This document shows positions 31,962 through 44,600 of a stretch of 64,000 nt of DNA, one piece after another. The first letter of the stretch is position 1. Each line of letters starts with the position of its first letter. This DNA is from Tritrichomonas musculus (taxonomy: Eukaryota > Parabasalia > Tritrichomonadida > Tritrichomonadidae). A model generated the notes under the pieces. It saw only the letters and a list, made by a program, of their open reading frames with translations. It had not been told where the DNA came from and ran no database searches. The position numbers and the translations under genes are program-made. Location of the stretch: contig JAPFFF010000024.1 of assembly GCA_039105265.1 (NCBI GenBank), positions 682,001 to 746,000 of the forward strand, written 5' to 3'.

Positions 31962-34230
31962 GAGGTCGTATTCAAAAAAATAGGGGTCGACATATATGTC
32001 CTCAAAAAGTTGTTAGTGAGTGTAAAAAAATAAAAATCAATTTATCTTTAGCAATTTTATTATTGTATAACAATATTATGTATTTATATATCAAATCTAT
32101 TTTTAACTATTAATATAGTATATTATTAATTCCTATTTTTGATTTATTATATATTATATTATTTTTTAAAAAAGGAAAAGATTTGTTGCTAATAATTAAT
32201 TATGTTTTTAATAGTTTATGATTTGACTGTTTATTACTTGTTTTTATGAGGAATAAATAAGTGTTTTTGTCATATTTCATCATTACTTTAATTGCAGTAT
32301 TATTGAATAACTATTAATTTTAGCTTAATTTTTTCATATTAATGTTAAGAGAACTTGATATATGTTTTTTCATCTATTTTAACATTCAATTTTAATTAAA
32401 AAAATTATTTGAATTGAATTTTCATAAGTAAGTTAACTTATTTCTCAAATTTTGAAAGAAAATGGTGGATGCGGAAAAAAGAAAGATCATTTCATTTCAT
32501 TTAATATTTTGTTTATTATAAATGTTAAATATTAAACATTCATTGGTTGAATTTATTGTTTTTTTTTATTTTTATTTTTTATTTTATTTTATTTTTTTTT
32601 TTTTTTTTTGATAAATAAAATTAGTTATAAAATAATTTTTTATTGTTTATTAAAAAATCAAAGTGTAACTCATATTTTGTTCATATCTGTATACAATTCC
32701 GTCCTTATTGTGTTATATTTCATCTGATTATTTTGAATATTAATAAAAGATATTTACCAAAATGGCAATTTAAATCTTTTACTTTCATTATGTATATATT
32801 CGCTATCGGACCTTGTTTTTATGGCTTCTGTTTGATACGTAGTTTTTGGTTCAACATTTTCAATGAAAGCTGAACAGCATTGAATAGGATTTGTAGAATT
32901 GAAAATTCCATATAAAACTTTTAAAATTTGTTTACTCTGATTGGATAATTGCCACGGAATTCTGTTACTTTGTGTAATCCTTTTTTGATTTGATAAAACT
33001 CCTAAATCGAAAGGTTGACATTGATCACTTGTATGTGGTATTAAAAAAATAGGAGTGATTTTATTTTCATTTAAGCATTGTTGTAGCTCTTCTAAAACTG
33101 AAGCGTGCGCTTTTAATCCATCTAATAATAAAATTGTTTTTCCTGAATAATTATATCTTCTTTTCTGATTTTGTAAAAATTGTATAAAAACCTCCAGAAT
33201 CCACTTTTTGAATATTCCTTTTGTCATAAATCCATATATTTGATAATCGCAACAAAATGAAGATTTTGGAACATAAGAAAAAATTTCTGAGTCAATCGTT
33301 TTTCTAGGAGTAATTATAAAAGGCTTTGGATTTTCTCCATTTGCAGAAATGCAAACTAAACCTGTGCATCTTTTTCTTCTTGTACAACCAACACTAATAT
33401 GAGTTTTTTTATATGAAGCTGGAACAATAACGGCAATTTCTTGAGAATCTCCAAATTCTTCTTCTCCGACTTCATCCAAATTATAAATAAATCTTCCATC
33501 GACATTTTTGGTTTCATCATTTAAATTTGAATAATATTCATCAATTTCTGCTTCAGAAGAATCAACTCTGTTTTGTTCCATTGGATCACCAATAGCAAAA
33601 TGAAAATCAGTATTGTTTCTTAAATAATTTCCTACTTGATCATCGGTTAATAAAATATTAAATTCATCTTCTATTAAAATTCTTACTTCATCATATGCAG
33701 GATAGTATTTTCTTTGATGCAATTCGTTGATTAAATCAATTAGTTTAAATCTTTGAGTGTCAGATAGCAGAGGAGGTCTTCCTATATCCATTATTTCATT
33801 TCTCTCTTCTCTTTCTATTTTTTTAATTTGTTTCTCGACGCAATGCTTTCCTCCAAACATTTCACCAAGTCTTTCAAATGATACATTGACTCTTCCATTT
33901 CTCAGATAAGTCTTAATAATTGTGCACTGATTTCGAAAGGTAGTTGCATTTATCCATCTTTCATCATTAAGAATTTGTTGATACGCTTCTTCTTCTTCTT
34001 TGTTTAGCGTTTTGAGCTTTACTTTCATTGATCTTGTGGGAGATAAGTTAGCATTCATCCATAAAAATAATTCCTTAAAATTGAATGAGTTCTCTGAAAA
34101 TTGAACATAAGTACGACTCCTATTTTTATTATTCTATTGAAAAAGATAAACTTTTTATTTTAAAAAGTTTTTTATTATACAATAATTTCTGAAGATGATC
34201 GTCGACCCCTATTTAATTGAATCGACCCCC
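31962..34230 (-). mobile_element. pogo-like DNA transposon with open transposase
   Basis: Each end carries two copies of a GGGGTCGA-type motif. On the left these are AGAGGTCG at 31961 and TAGGGGTCGAC at 31981-31991. On the right they are GTCGACCCCTA at 34201-34211 and CGACCCCC at 34223-34230. The inner 11-mers are a perfect inverted pair. TA precedes the left end; the right flank has no matching TA, so that border is approximate. The element is about 2.3 kb and encodes one transposase on the minus strand. Confidence 0.75.
32754..34058 (-). CDS. pogo/Tigger-type DDE transposase (434 aa)
   Basis: An open frame from the ATG at 34058 to TAA. The N-terminal ~110 residues are a helix-turn-helix region (SFERLGEMFGG, then GRPPLLSDTQRFKLIDLI). 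The catalytic core shows NLDEVGEEEF, where pogo has a DETG-type first Asp, then TILLLDGLKAHAS (second Asp), and CQPFDLGVLS (third Asp, about 38 residues on). All three acidic positions are present, so the enzyme may be active, or was until recently. It belongs to the Tc1/mariner superfamily, which inserts at TA. The element's ends lie 170 bases upstream and about 790 bases downstream. Confidence 0.85.
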   Translation of the reverse strand: MNANLSPTRSMKVKLKTLNKEEEEAYQQILNDERWINATTFRNQCTIIKTYLRNGRVNVSFERLGEMFGGKHCVEKQIKKIEREERNEIMDIGRPPLLSDTQRFKLIDLINELHQRKYYPAYDEVRILIEDEFNILLTDDQVGNYLRNNTDFHFAIGDPMEQNRVDSSEAEIDEYYSNLNDETKNVDGRFIYNLDEVGEEEFGDSQEIAVIVPASYKKTHISVGCTRRKRCTGLVCISANGENPKPFIITPRKTIDSEIFSYVPKSSFCCDYQIYGFMTKGIFKKWILEVFIQFLQNQKRRYNYSGKTILLLDGLKAHASVLEELQQCLNENKITPIFLIPHTSDQCQPFDLGVLSNQKRITQSNRIPWQLSNQSKQILKVLYGIFNSTNPIQCCSAFIENVEPKTTYQTEAIKTRSDSEYIHNESKRFKLPFW

Positions 34231-34925
34231 TTTTTTTTGATCACTTTATTTTATATTAAAATTGAATTAAAATAAAATTTTACTAACTAGTTCAAAAAGA
34301 GTGTAAATAACAGGCAAAATATTTGGATAATCTATTTGAAAATGACGTAAATCAATAAGGGGAGCATTTATTTGAAATAATTTTGCCGAGTTGAGTATGC
34401 TTTTGGAATATTTATACTGAATACTGGAAATGCCTAGCAAAAATCATAAAAATCAAAGAAGTATAATGGCGTATGGGCAAAAATCCAAGTGTAACTTCTA
34501 ATTGCAAGATTGTTTATCAATAATTATAATTTTTGAACCTTTAATTTGGCACCAAAAGCAATAAAAGACACAGTCGAATTAAGTTATTGGCGAAATCTTA
34601 TGAAAATGTCTGCATACTGAATTGATCCTTGATCAATTAATGAAAAATCAAAAATTTTATAGATTAATTTGAAAAGAAAAAAATAAAGCTTATTAAAATT
34701 GAAATAAATATTTTTTTTGTCAAAAAAATTAAGATAAAAAATAATGGGATGAAATTTGAATTTAAGTTTAAATAAATGAAAATTCAAATTAAAATATCCA
34801 AATAAAAAAATTATAAAAATAATAATTGCTTTAAAAAATTAAATTTATAAATATTTAACATATTTTTTTTAATAAAATAAATACCGAATAATATTGAAAT
34901 AACTATAAAAATACAATTTTTTTTA
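34231..34925. other. Non-coding AT-rich region
   Basis: No gene recognised. It contains only simple sequence and short chance frames. Confidence 0.5.
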
Positions 34926-34992
34926 CTTCCTCCATTCCTCCAATGCTTTTCGGAGTGGAATATCGGAAAAATGGAGGAACTTACATTGGAGG
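34926..34992. mobile_element. 67-bp TA-flanked mini inverted-repeat element
   Basis: The arms TTCCTCCATT (34927-34936) and CCTCCAATG (34937-34945) recur inversely as AATGGAGGAA (34970-34979) and CATTGGAGG (34984-34992). TA lies immediately outside both ends. The doubled-end layout is the same as in the larger pogo-like elements of this window. The arms interleave (A-B-A'-B'). Confidence 0.55.
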
Positions 34993-36381
34993 TATCCTTA
35001 GTTAAAAACAAAAAATCCATTTACACCTCAAGAAGATATGTTGGCAACAAATAGAACACCGGTTACATTAAGAAATTGTTGGCAGCTTTTAAGGAAATAA
35101 TATTTATTCTTCTATTTTACCCTGTATCAGCTTTAATTCTTTCTTTTTTTAAATGGTCATTTCAATTTTTTCAAAAAAATGCTTTTATCTATTTACATAG
35201 TTAAATGAAAAAAGAAAAAAATAAAAAAATAGGAATAAAATATATAATATTTATTAAATACAAGAAATAAAAATAGCTTTATAAAATACAATTATTAAAA
35301 AAATATAAATATTAAGAAAAAAAGAACTTCTACTTTAAAAAAGCAATGTTTTACCAAATTTTAAACCTATATCAATAGTTGTGGCTATCTAGAAGGCAAA
35401 AAAAAAAAACAAAAAAAATTTTCAACAATTATATTTAATTAACTTTTCCTATTAAGTTAAATCATTTTGAGCGCTAAAAACTGGTTCAAAATCAATGTTT
35501 TCTTGTGCTCTTTTAATTTTTGTCTATATCTTGATGTGGACAAAATCACTTCACAGACTTTTCCTTTTCCTCGTTTTTTTCATACGTTTAAATTGAAAAT
35601 TTTCAATTTAAACGGATAAATTCAGTGAAAACTTTCAATAAATATATGTTTTTCCATTTTTAAAAAAGCAAACTGTTCATTCAGGATGTTGTTTTATTCA
35701 TGAAATATAAGATAAAGTAGATATTCTATAAAAATAAAAAAATATTGGAAAATATCTAGTATAGTTGGTTTTCATAATTAATATTAGAAGTACATAATCA
35801 AAAATGTCCTATATTTTTTAGCAAGTTTGAGTATTGATAAAAGATTTTCTTGTATATTCAAGATATTCTAATTTAAAAAATTGAATTCTATTTTTAAAAA
35901 TTGAATGTCTTGTTTTTAAATCATTGAATTAAAAATTTAAAGAACTTTTAAACTAGGCTTTTGTATCCAGTGAACTGAGTGTCCATTTTCGACTTTTTGT
36001 AAAAAGCTGTCACTTTTTGTTAGGGTTTTTAATAACCGATTTTTAATTGAAAATATAATTTGTAAAATATACAAAATCAATTTTATATATTATTAAATAT
36101 TTTAATTTGTACTAGCTTATTACATTTAAAAATAAATTATTAATATTAGTAATATAATATTATAAATAATTTGAAAATATTATGGAAAATTATATCAATT
36201 GAACAAATTATGCAAAAGTTAATTCTTATCTGAATTAAATATTAATATTTATTTTATAGCTATTATATTTCGACAAAACATATGAGTTGATAAATCTGTG
36301 CTAAAATTTAAAAATCTCTTTTTTAATAGTAGTAATCGACAAAATAAGAAGCATTTCTTATTTTTACTATAATTTAATGTA
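34993..36381. other. Non-coding AT-rich region with relic fragments
   Basis: No intact gene. A short minus-strand stretch near 35462-35560 reads ILSTSRYRQKLKEHKKT and ends in a stop; it may be the tail of a decayed gene. A 30-bp perfect palindrome lies at 35585-35614. Confidence 0.5.
35585..35614. repeat. 30-bp perfect palindrome
   Basis: CGTTTAAATTGAAAA is followed directly by its exact inverse complement, with no spacer. A perfect palindrome of this size can extrude as a cruciform or form a hairpin. Confidence 0.85.
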
Positions 36382-36601
36382 AACTACCTTCCAAAAACCA
36401 GACCACACAATTTTTTTGAAAGCAATTCAAAATATTATTTTTTATTTTGATAAGATTATTTTATTTTTGAATGGTCTGGTTTTTGGACCTTTTGAAAAAT
36501 TGAATATATATTTAAAAAATTAAAGCAATTTTATTTAAACTATTCAAATATAATTGAGAAGATATAAATAAAACTAATTCAAAAATAAAATTATATTTAA
36601 G

Positions 36602-36835
36602 AATTAATAAGGATTCATTGTTTCATCATAGGTTGTATTTTCTTCTTCATCGCCTTCTTCTTCTTCAAATTCTTCCTCTTCTCCATCCTATTCTTCTAAT
36701 TCTGCATCTTCGTCAATTTCATCTTCAAATTCTTTGTTTAAGGCATTGTTGTATGATATTATCAATTCCTGGTATGTCAATTCTTTTTGCTTCTTGCGTC
36801 CATTGATGTGGAGTTTTTTGATTTTCAAGATATAT
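36602..36835 (-). pseudogene. Acidic C-terminal tail relic, possibly of a transposase
   Basis: The minus strand reads GRKKQKELTYQELIISYNNAL followed by a Glu/Asp-rich tail (EEEEFEEEEGDEEEN) and a stop, with one internal TAG. Acidic tails occur at the C-terminus of pogo-derived proteins such as CENP-B. The link is inference from composition and location inside a TA-flanked element. Confidence 0.45.
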
Positions 36836-36864
36836 TTTTAAATAAATATCAGGTATTAGGAACA

Positions 36865-37242
36865 TTAACTATCAAGACTTGTTTCATTAACTATTTGTAA
36901 TTTTTTAGGGCTAAATGGATCATCGAGATTTATCTCCCGATTTCGTTGGATAAGATTTGGGTGGTGCACAGTGTTATCATTATTTGATATATTTTGATTA
37001 TCGCTAATTGTTGGAAAATCTATGCGGGAATTAACAGATTCATCAAGATTTATCTCCTGATTTCGTTGGATAAGATTTGAGTGGTGCAGAATGTTGTCAT
37101 TGTTTGATATATTTTGATTATTATTAATTGTTGAAAAATTTGCTTGGGAGCCAGTAGATCTATCAAGACTTGTTTCGGTATTTGGTTGGGAAGCATCACT
37201 TTGCAGTGTTGGACCTTTGCATGTAGAAAAACTTTGACCCAC
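36865..37242 (-). pseudogene. Asn-rich open frame inside the element
   Basis: An open stretch of 125 codons with two copies of a ~39-residue unit containing NISNNDN and NLIQRN-x-EINLD. The front lacks an ATG (a GTG stands where a start would be needed, with a stop just upstream), so it is a relic or an exon-like fragment rather than a full gene. Function unknown. Confidence 0.4.
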
Positions 37243-37346
37243 TAATTAAAAATAAAATTCAATGATATTGAAAAAATTGAGAGAAAATATTTAAACAATT
37301 TCAATATATTCACAAAATTGAATGGTCTGGTTTTTGGAATGTAGTT

Positions 37347-38011
37347 TATAATAAGATTTTTAACTCGCCTATATCATATATGTGTACTCATTATATAGTA
37401 ATAAAACTGTTTTTTACATAAAATATCAAACTTGGAATAAATTAAAGAAATAAATAATTATAATAAAAGCTAAAAATTTGAAGCAAATATGTAAAATGAA
37501 TAAAAATGGTGTTAATATATAAGCCTTGGTTTTTGTATTTACAATTGTATACAACTTGTCCGTTTAAAAATTACAATTGTAATTACAATTGTAAATACGT
37601 TATTTTCTCGATATTAGTTTTTTATTTTTATCTTGATCTACAATTATTTTTTTATATTAAAAATGTTTTAAATAATTTAAAAATAAAAAGATAAAATAGT
37701 AAAATGTTTTTCAAATTAAATAATATTATTTTTGATTCTTCATAAAATAAAAAAAATTTATTCGCATTCAAAAAGTTTCATTAATACTACAAATCAAAAA
37801 ATCGTTATTTTACGAAAAAAGACGTTAAAAAGACGTTTATAGTATTTGTGATGTAAAAAAAATAAGGCCTATTAATATATCATTATTTTGAGGTTGATTA
37901 GAAAATTATAGGTTAGTGAAAATTAATATAATAATCTTAATAATAGCCATATTTCTTTTTTTTTCACTCAAAAAGATATCATATATCATTTCCACTTCTA
38001 TTATATAATTA
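37347..38011. other. Non-coding AT-rich region with palindromes
   Basis: No gene. It holds two abutting palindromes and an imperfect one just before them, listed separately. Confidence 0.5.
37541..37594. repeat. Palindrome cluster
   Basis: Two perfect 12-bp palindromes TTACAATTGTAA abut at 37571-37594. A 19-bp near-palindrome (ACAATTGTATACAACTTGT, one mismatched pair) sits at 37541-37559. ACAATTGT is common to all three. Confidence 0.8.
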
Positions 38012-39378
38012 GAGGTGCGGATAGGGTGAAGTGATTTAGATTCACACCAAAATTTGTATATATTAATTATTTTTTATGAGCATTATAATGATATAATTTT
38101 TTTTTATTTTCGTCCACGGGGCCGACTTGTGGTGATATATGATTTTTTTTCTGAGGTAGAAAAATATAAACCACTGAAAAAAATATAAAAATATGTAAAC
38201 TATAGAAATTATATAATTAATAGAAAAATCTATTATTTAGAAGAAAAAAAGTAATAGAAACATGATAAAAATCATTTTTATACTATTTAAAAAAATGTGT
38301 CTCGTTTGTTATTATTCAATTATTAATGTATGATATAGTTTCCACTTAAATTGGCCCAAAAAAAAATTGAGAAAATGAAAATGGGCCAAATTTATTAAAA
38401 AAAAGTATTTTAAAATTATTTTATTAATATATAATTGTTATATATTTTATATATATCATATAATTATTATAATATAATAAAATAATAAATTACATATTAA
38501 GATATGAATTTAAATGTAACGACTCTCAATTATTATTTACTATATTCTCAATTTTATTCTCGAAAACTTTTTCATTCAAAATTTATGAAAAAAAAACTGT
38601 CTCCATTTGATTTAAATTTTAATTAAACTTCAAAATATATAAAGAAAATTATTTATTTCATTTCTCTCAAATTAACATTTTATGCGAAACGATTTGAATT
38701 TATAATTGTTCAATATTTAGAATATACAGTTATATAAAGTTTATTTATTGTTTATATTTATTTTAAATATTTTTATAGTATATATAATATTATTAAAAGT
38801 TATATAATCTATGATATACATATAAATATAAAAAGATATTTGCTTAATATTTTAATAAAAATTTCTTATTGAAAAAAAAAAATCGTTATTAATGTTTATG
38901 ATTTTAAAATTGATTTTTGCAGCTCGGACGCCTGAATCAAATTAAACTATATTTAGCATATCTTTATTAAATTAAATGTACAATATTTAAATGTAATTAT
39001 AATCTAAATAAATTCTTTATTTATTTAGATATTTCAAAACAATATGTAAAAATTCATTAAAATGAACTTTTTAACAAAATATGAAATATTTATAAAATAA
39101 CAAAATGCATAATTAATCATTAATTTCCAATATATATAATAATTAATCATTATAAATTCAATCCATCCATCAGGTGGCTGGATTGGGTTATTTTCATAGG
39201 ATACTTGTTTGTGTTATTATAACTTATATAATTGATATTTTAAAACATTTAAATAATAAATATATAAAATAAGTGCACTAGAATATAATATCAAAATATT
39301 ATTTAGTAATTATTAATACATAAAAAGATATACATATTTTTATAAACGTTAAAAATGTAAAGTAGGTGTCCGCACCTC
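38012..39378. mobile_element. 1.37-kb TA-flanked non-coding element with GAGGTGCGGA ends
   Basis: GAGGTGCGGA (38012-38021) and its exact inverse TCCGCACCTC (39369-39378) are flanked by TA on both sides. The left inner sequence continues TAGGGTGAAG. The right end reads AGGTGCGGACACCT on the opposite strand, itself palindromic. An inner hairpin TTGGCCCA (38351-38358)/TGGGCCAA (38382-38389) is present. No transposase frame was found, so it is a non-autonomous DNA transposon. Confidence 0.75.
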
Positions 39379-40194
39379 TATATAATTAAAAATAAATAGA
39401 GCGGTTGTCCATTTGTAAAGTATTGAAAAATATTAAAAAACGCTAATTGGCTAATAATATTTTATATTTGGGGTTGAAATATATGGTTTGCTCAGATATA
39501 TTCCGTTGATTATGAGAAAAAAAATTTCAATATAAAAATAAAAGTGTTTTAAAAATTTTATATTTCTCACAAAATTAAAGACTCGATTTTCTCTTCATTA
39601 TTTCATTCCTTTTTATAAATTACTTTATTTTTCATATTTTATCTTTTATGAATTTATTTGAAAATTGAATTTTTGTATTATTATTTTTGGTCAATTCAAA
39701 TTTCCAAATAAATTTCAATTAAATTTTTCAATTTATTCATTTTTTAAAATATTTTTATAATGATATGAAAAGGAGATATTGATTTTATAATTATATAAAA
39801 AGAAATAATTTATACTACTATTATTGTAATTTTGGATGATAGATAAATTGATTGAATCATAAAAGAAAATATATTTTTTTTAGATAAAAAACTAATTTCC
39901 CAGATGCCAGCTATAAATCCTTATTTTATAATCTTTCGTTAAACTTTCCTGATTCACATGCAATTTCTGAATCAAGTTTTCCTATCAATATTATCTAAAG
40001 TTCAAAATCGATTATTTTATTTAAATAATTATTTCGATCTTTTAGTCACAATTACAACCTTTCCATGTCGTTCAAGGTGCAAGTCTTCTCAATTTTTCTG
40101 ATATATCCATTCAAATATTTCATTCAATTGGAATACCTGTTGGCGAAAAAAAATTTACTTTATTTATAAATAATTTATAAATTTGATAAAGACA

Positions 40195-40217
40195 CTTTTT
40201 GAGCTACGCTCAAAAAG
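40195..40217. repeat. Hairpin CTTTTTGAG/CTCAAAAAG
   Basis: Nine-base perfect arms around the five-base loop CTACG. One arm contains the recurrent CTTTTTGA string. Confidence 0.7.
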
Positions 40218-40983
40218 CGGCTATCTTGTTGGAGTGAATAATATAATGGTAATAATGATATTATCTTAATTATTTACTGGAACGTTTTAATTTCAAGCCT
40301 AAATATATAATTTAACTTTTTGAAACTAACCAAAATTCGAGCTGAAAATTGAATGCAAAAATATATTATAATTCTGAAGTTTATCTTTTATATCAGAGTT
40401 GTAATATGATTTGAGAATATCTCTCAAAATTCAATGAAAATTGAGATATAGGTCCCAAATTTTTTGAATTAATTGAAATTATTAAATAAATTTTTCAGAT
40501 AAAAAACGATTAATTTTTTTTTTATATATTCTAATATTCAATAAAAATATTAATATTTTGAATATAAATGCAGATTCATATAATTATATATATACTATTA
40601 AAATTATATTTTTATTTTAATAAGATATATATTCATATTTTATCAAAATAAAAATAGATTAATATTAAAAGAGAGATATGGTTATAAATTGACCTTATAA
40701 TACTATTTTCATGTATTTTTATATAATAATAAAGGATTACATTAGATTTATTTATTTATTTATTATTAATTTTTATATATATAATTTATTTTAATATTTA
40801 TATTAAATATATATATATAATTGATCAAGAAATATATATAATAAATAGTATATACTTTCAATGATATTCAATTTTCAATAATTAGCATGAAAATAATTTA
40901 TTGAAATTCTAATCGTCTAACGAGTAAATTGAGAGTTTTCACTCAAATAATTTTGAAAGAATTGAATCTATCGTTCGAATTTT

Positions 40984-41010
40984 TTTGGCGAGGTTCGTTT
41001 TCTCGCCAAA
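40984..41010. repeat. Hairpin TTTGGCGAG/CTCGCCAAA
   Basis: Nine-base perfect arms around a nine-base loop, GC-richer than the surroundings. Confidence 0.7.
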
Positions 41011-41600
41011 TACCTGATAAATAATATTTTTGATAAATGATTGTTAATATATAATACTATTTTTTTCTCCAATCTAAAATTTTGGAGTTGAAATTGAGTT
41101 CTATTTACGAATATTTCATTTTGAAAAAATACATTATTTTTTACTGAACAAATAAATGATTTGCTATTAATAAGCATCAAATGATTTATCTATTTAATTT
41201 ATTTAATTATCATTAATTTTTTCAGAATGATTTAAATTTGATTTTTCATATACTGCTTTAATAGTACTTTTTATTATTATTATATGTTATAAAATAATGT
41301 TATAATTTATATTCAAATGTTTAATTGTTTATATATTGTTTTTTTTATGAGTTATATATAAATTATTGACTTCAAAAAAATATCTCAATTAATTTGAATA
41401 ATCTCATAGAATCGGTCAGACTGTTTTATATTAAAATTTTCATTCAATCAACGCTCGAATTTTGATTTTCAGTTTACAAAAAATTTGAATAATTTTTTTT
41501 CATTCAAATTTTCAATTCCTGCCAAATAATTTGATACAAAATTTTTGATTGCCAAATATCTTATCAATATTTATCCATTTTTTTTTTGCTCATTGTTTGA

Positions 41601-44600
41601 ATGCAACAATCCATTCACGACTTTCAAAATTTATTAAAAAAGAAAGGTATCTTTGTATCAAATGAACTTTTAAAGGAAATTTTATATAAATTCGATTTTA
41701 TTTTTTATCCAGATATTCTTCAAACAGAAAAAAAAGTAACACAGTACGAAAACAATTCCAAAATTCTCATTATTGATGAGTGTATAAAGAACGATATTAA
41801 ATATTATGTTATATGTTTTGATGATAAATTAATTATCTTACCCCAGAAAGATGAAACAGATGATTTAACTTTACCTTCCATTTTCACTCGATTTGAAGAT
41901 ATTGATAAATACTATATACGAAATTGTAACATACAAACTGAAACCGATACAGAGGATAAATTTTTTTTCTATGAAATAAGAAATTTTTCAGAGCAATTTT
42001 CAATTTCAAATAAAAACATGCAGCACTTTTGGAGCATTGTTGTCAATTGCTTAAGCGGGTTTTTAATCAAGAAAGGCTACCAAAATTCACGAAACAGCCA
42101 TAACAAATATTTAAATGAAAAATTTATTGAATATGAAGAAAAAAACTCAAATTTTGTAAATAAGAGTTACATTGAATTAAGAAATATTGGTCAAGGAAGT
42201 GGTGGTATAGTTAAATTAATTTATCATATTTCTAAAGAAGAAATTTTTGCATTGAAAATTCCATATTATGAAAGTCAGAATTTAATTGAACGAGAAAGAA
42301 GAAATTATTTGAACATTCGGTATCCATTCATTGTTCAATACATCGGTTATATTAAATTTACTAACTATCCAAAATATCTTTTGCTTGAATATGTTGAAGG
42401 AAAAACTCTCGATAAATATGATTTATCACATTTAAATGATCAAGAAAAATATATCATCATTCTTGAACTTCTTCTGTCAATTCATTATCTTCATTCACAT
42501 AATTACATCTATCGAGATTTAAGATTTAGCAATATCATGATCAATCAAAACAAAGATGCAATATTAATTGATTTTGATCATGTACGTAATGAGAATGATG
42601 AAACAGGCAATGAAGAACAAACAAAAGATTTTAATAGTCCATCAGCTGCACCAGAAGAAAACAAAACATACAAATCAGACATTTATTCATTAGGATACAT
42701 CATCCACTTCATATTATATGGAAAACCTCCAATAATAAATGATAGAATGGTAATTAACGAAAATTTCAATTTTAAATCAAGTTTTGAAAAAGATCCAACC
42801 AAGAGACCAAATATCAAAGAAATCACAAATTTTTTTATGACATTTTTTTTTTCGAAAATTAAATTTGAAGATAAAAAAGAGCAATATTTAAATTCACTAG
42901 CAGCAAATCAAAATATTCCAGAAGCACAATTCAAACTCGGTGTCATTTATGATGAAGGAAAATATGTCACACGAGATATCAACAAAGCAATTCATTATTA
43001 TTCACTTGCAGCAAACCAAAATGATATAGAAGCACAATACAATCTCGGTGTCATTTATTATGAAGGAATATATGTCACACGAGATATCAACAAAGCAATT
43101 CATTATTTTTCACTGGCAGCAAATCAAAATATTCCAGAAGCACAATTCAAACTCGGTGTCATTTATAATGAAGGAATATATGTCACACGAGATATCAACA
43201 AAGCAATTCATTATTATTCACTTGCAGCAAATCAAAATATTCTAGAAGCACAATACAATCTCGGTGTCATTTATTCAAATGGAAAATATGTCACACGAGA
43301 TATCAACAAAGCAATTCATTATTATTCACTTGCAGCAAACCAAAATATTCCAGAAGCACAATTCAAACTCGGTGTCATTTATGATGAAGGAAAATATGTC
43401 ACACGAGATATCAACAAAGCAATTCATTATTATATACTTGCAGCAAATCAAAATATTCCAGAAGCACAATTCAATCTCGGTCTCATTTATTATGAAGGAA
43501 TAAATGTCACACGAGATATCAACAAAGCAATTCATTATTTTTCACTGGCAGCAAACCAAAATCATCCAGAAGCACAATTCAATCTCGGTCTCATTTATTA
43601 TGAAGGAAAATATGTCACACGAGATATCAACAAAGCAATTCATTATTATTCACTTGCAGCAAACCAAAATGATATAGAAGCACAAAACAATCTCGGTGTC
43701 ATTTATGATGAAGGAAAATATATCACCCGAGATATCAACAAAGCAATTCATTATTATTCACTTGCAGCAAACCAAAATGATATAGAAGCACAAAACAATC
43801 TCGGTGTCATTTATTATGAAGGAATATATGTCACACGAGATATCAACAAAGCAATTCATTATTTTTCACTTGCAGCAAATCAAAATTATCCAAAAGCACA
43901 AAACAATCTCGGTGTCATTTATTATGAAGGAAAATATGTCACACGAGATATCAACAAAGCAATTCATTATTATTCACTTGCAGCAAATCAAAATTATCCA
44001 AAAGCACAATTCATTCTCGGTGTCATTTATAATGAAGGAAAATATGTCACACGAGATATCAACAAAGCAATTCATTATTTTTCACTGGCAGCAAATCAAA
44101 ATATTCCAGAAGCACATTTCAAACTCGGTGTCATTTATCATGAAGGAATAAATGTCACACGAGATATCAACAAAGCAATTCATTATTATTCACTTGCAGC
44201 AAATCAAAATATTCTAGAAGCACAATACAATCTCGGTGTCATTTATAATGAAGGAAAATATGTCACACGAGATATCAACAAAGCAATTCATTATTATTCA
44301 CTGGCAGCAAACCAAAATATTCCAGAAGCACAATTCAATCTCGGTGCCATTTATAATGAAGGAAAATATGTCACACGAGATATCAACAAAGCAATTCATT
44401 ATTATTCACTTGCAGCAAATCAAAATATTCTAGAAGCACAATACAATCTCGGTGTCATTTATAATGAAGGAAAATATGTCACACGAGATATCAACAAAGC
44501 AATTCATTATTTTTCACTTGCAGCAAACCAAAATATTCCAGAAGCACAATTCAAACTCGGTGTCATTTATGATGAAGGAAAATATGTCACACGAGATATC

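Larger units (their letters stand above)
36382..37346. mobile_element. 965-bp TA-flanked element with CCAAAAACCAGACCA ends
   Basis: The left end AACTACCTTCCAAAAACC and the right end (inverse of AACTACATTCCAAAAACC) are flanked by TA at 36380-36381 and 37347-37348. A third, inverted copy of CCAAAAACCAGACCA lies at ~36472-36486. The interior holds coding relics on the minus strand. It is most likely an internally deleted pogo-like transposon. Confidence 0.75.
39379..41600. other. Long non-coding AT-rich region
   Basis: About 2.2 kb with no credible gene on either strand. It contains long AT simple sequence (for example ~40740-40860) and two clear hairpins listed separately. Confidence 0.6.

Noticed and set aside
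34811-35020. A 69-codon minus-strand protein
   Set aside because: It runs through the 67-bp inverted-repeat element and AT-rich DNA, without family resemblance.
37210-37242. N-myristoylation signal MGQSFS at the front of the Asn-rich frame
   Set aside because: The first codon is GTG, not ATG, and a stop lies just upstream, so no such N-terminus is encoded.
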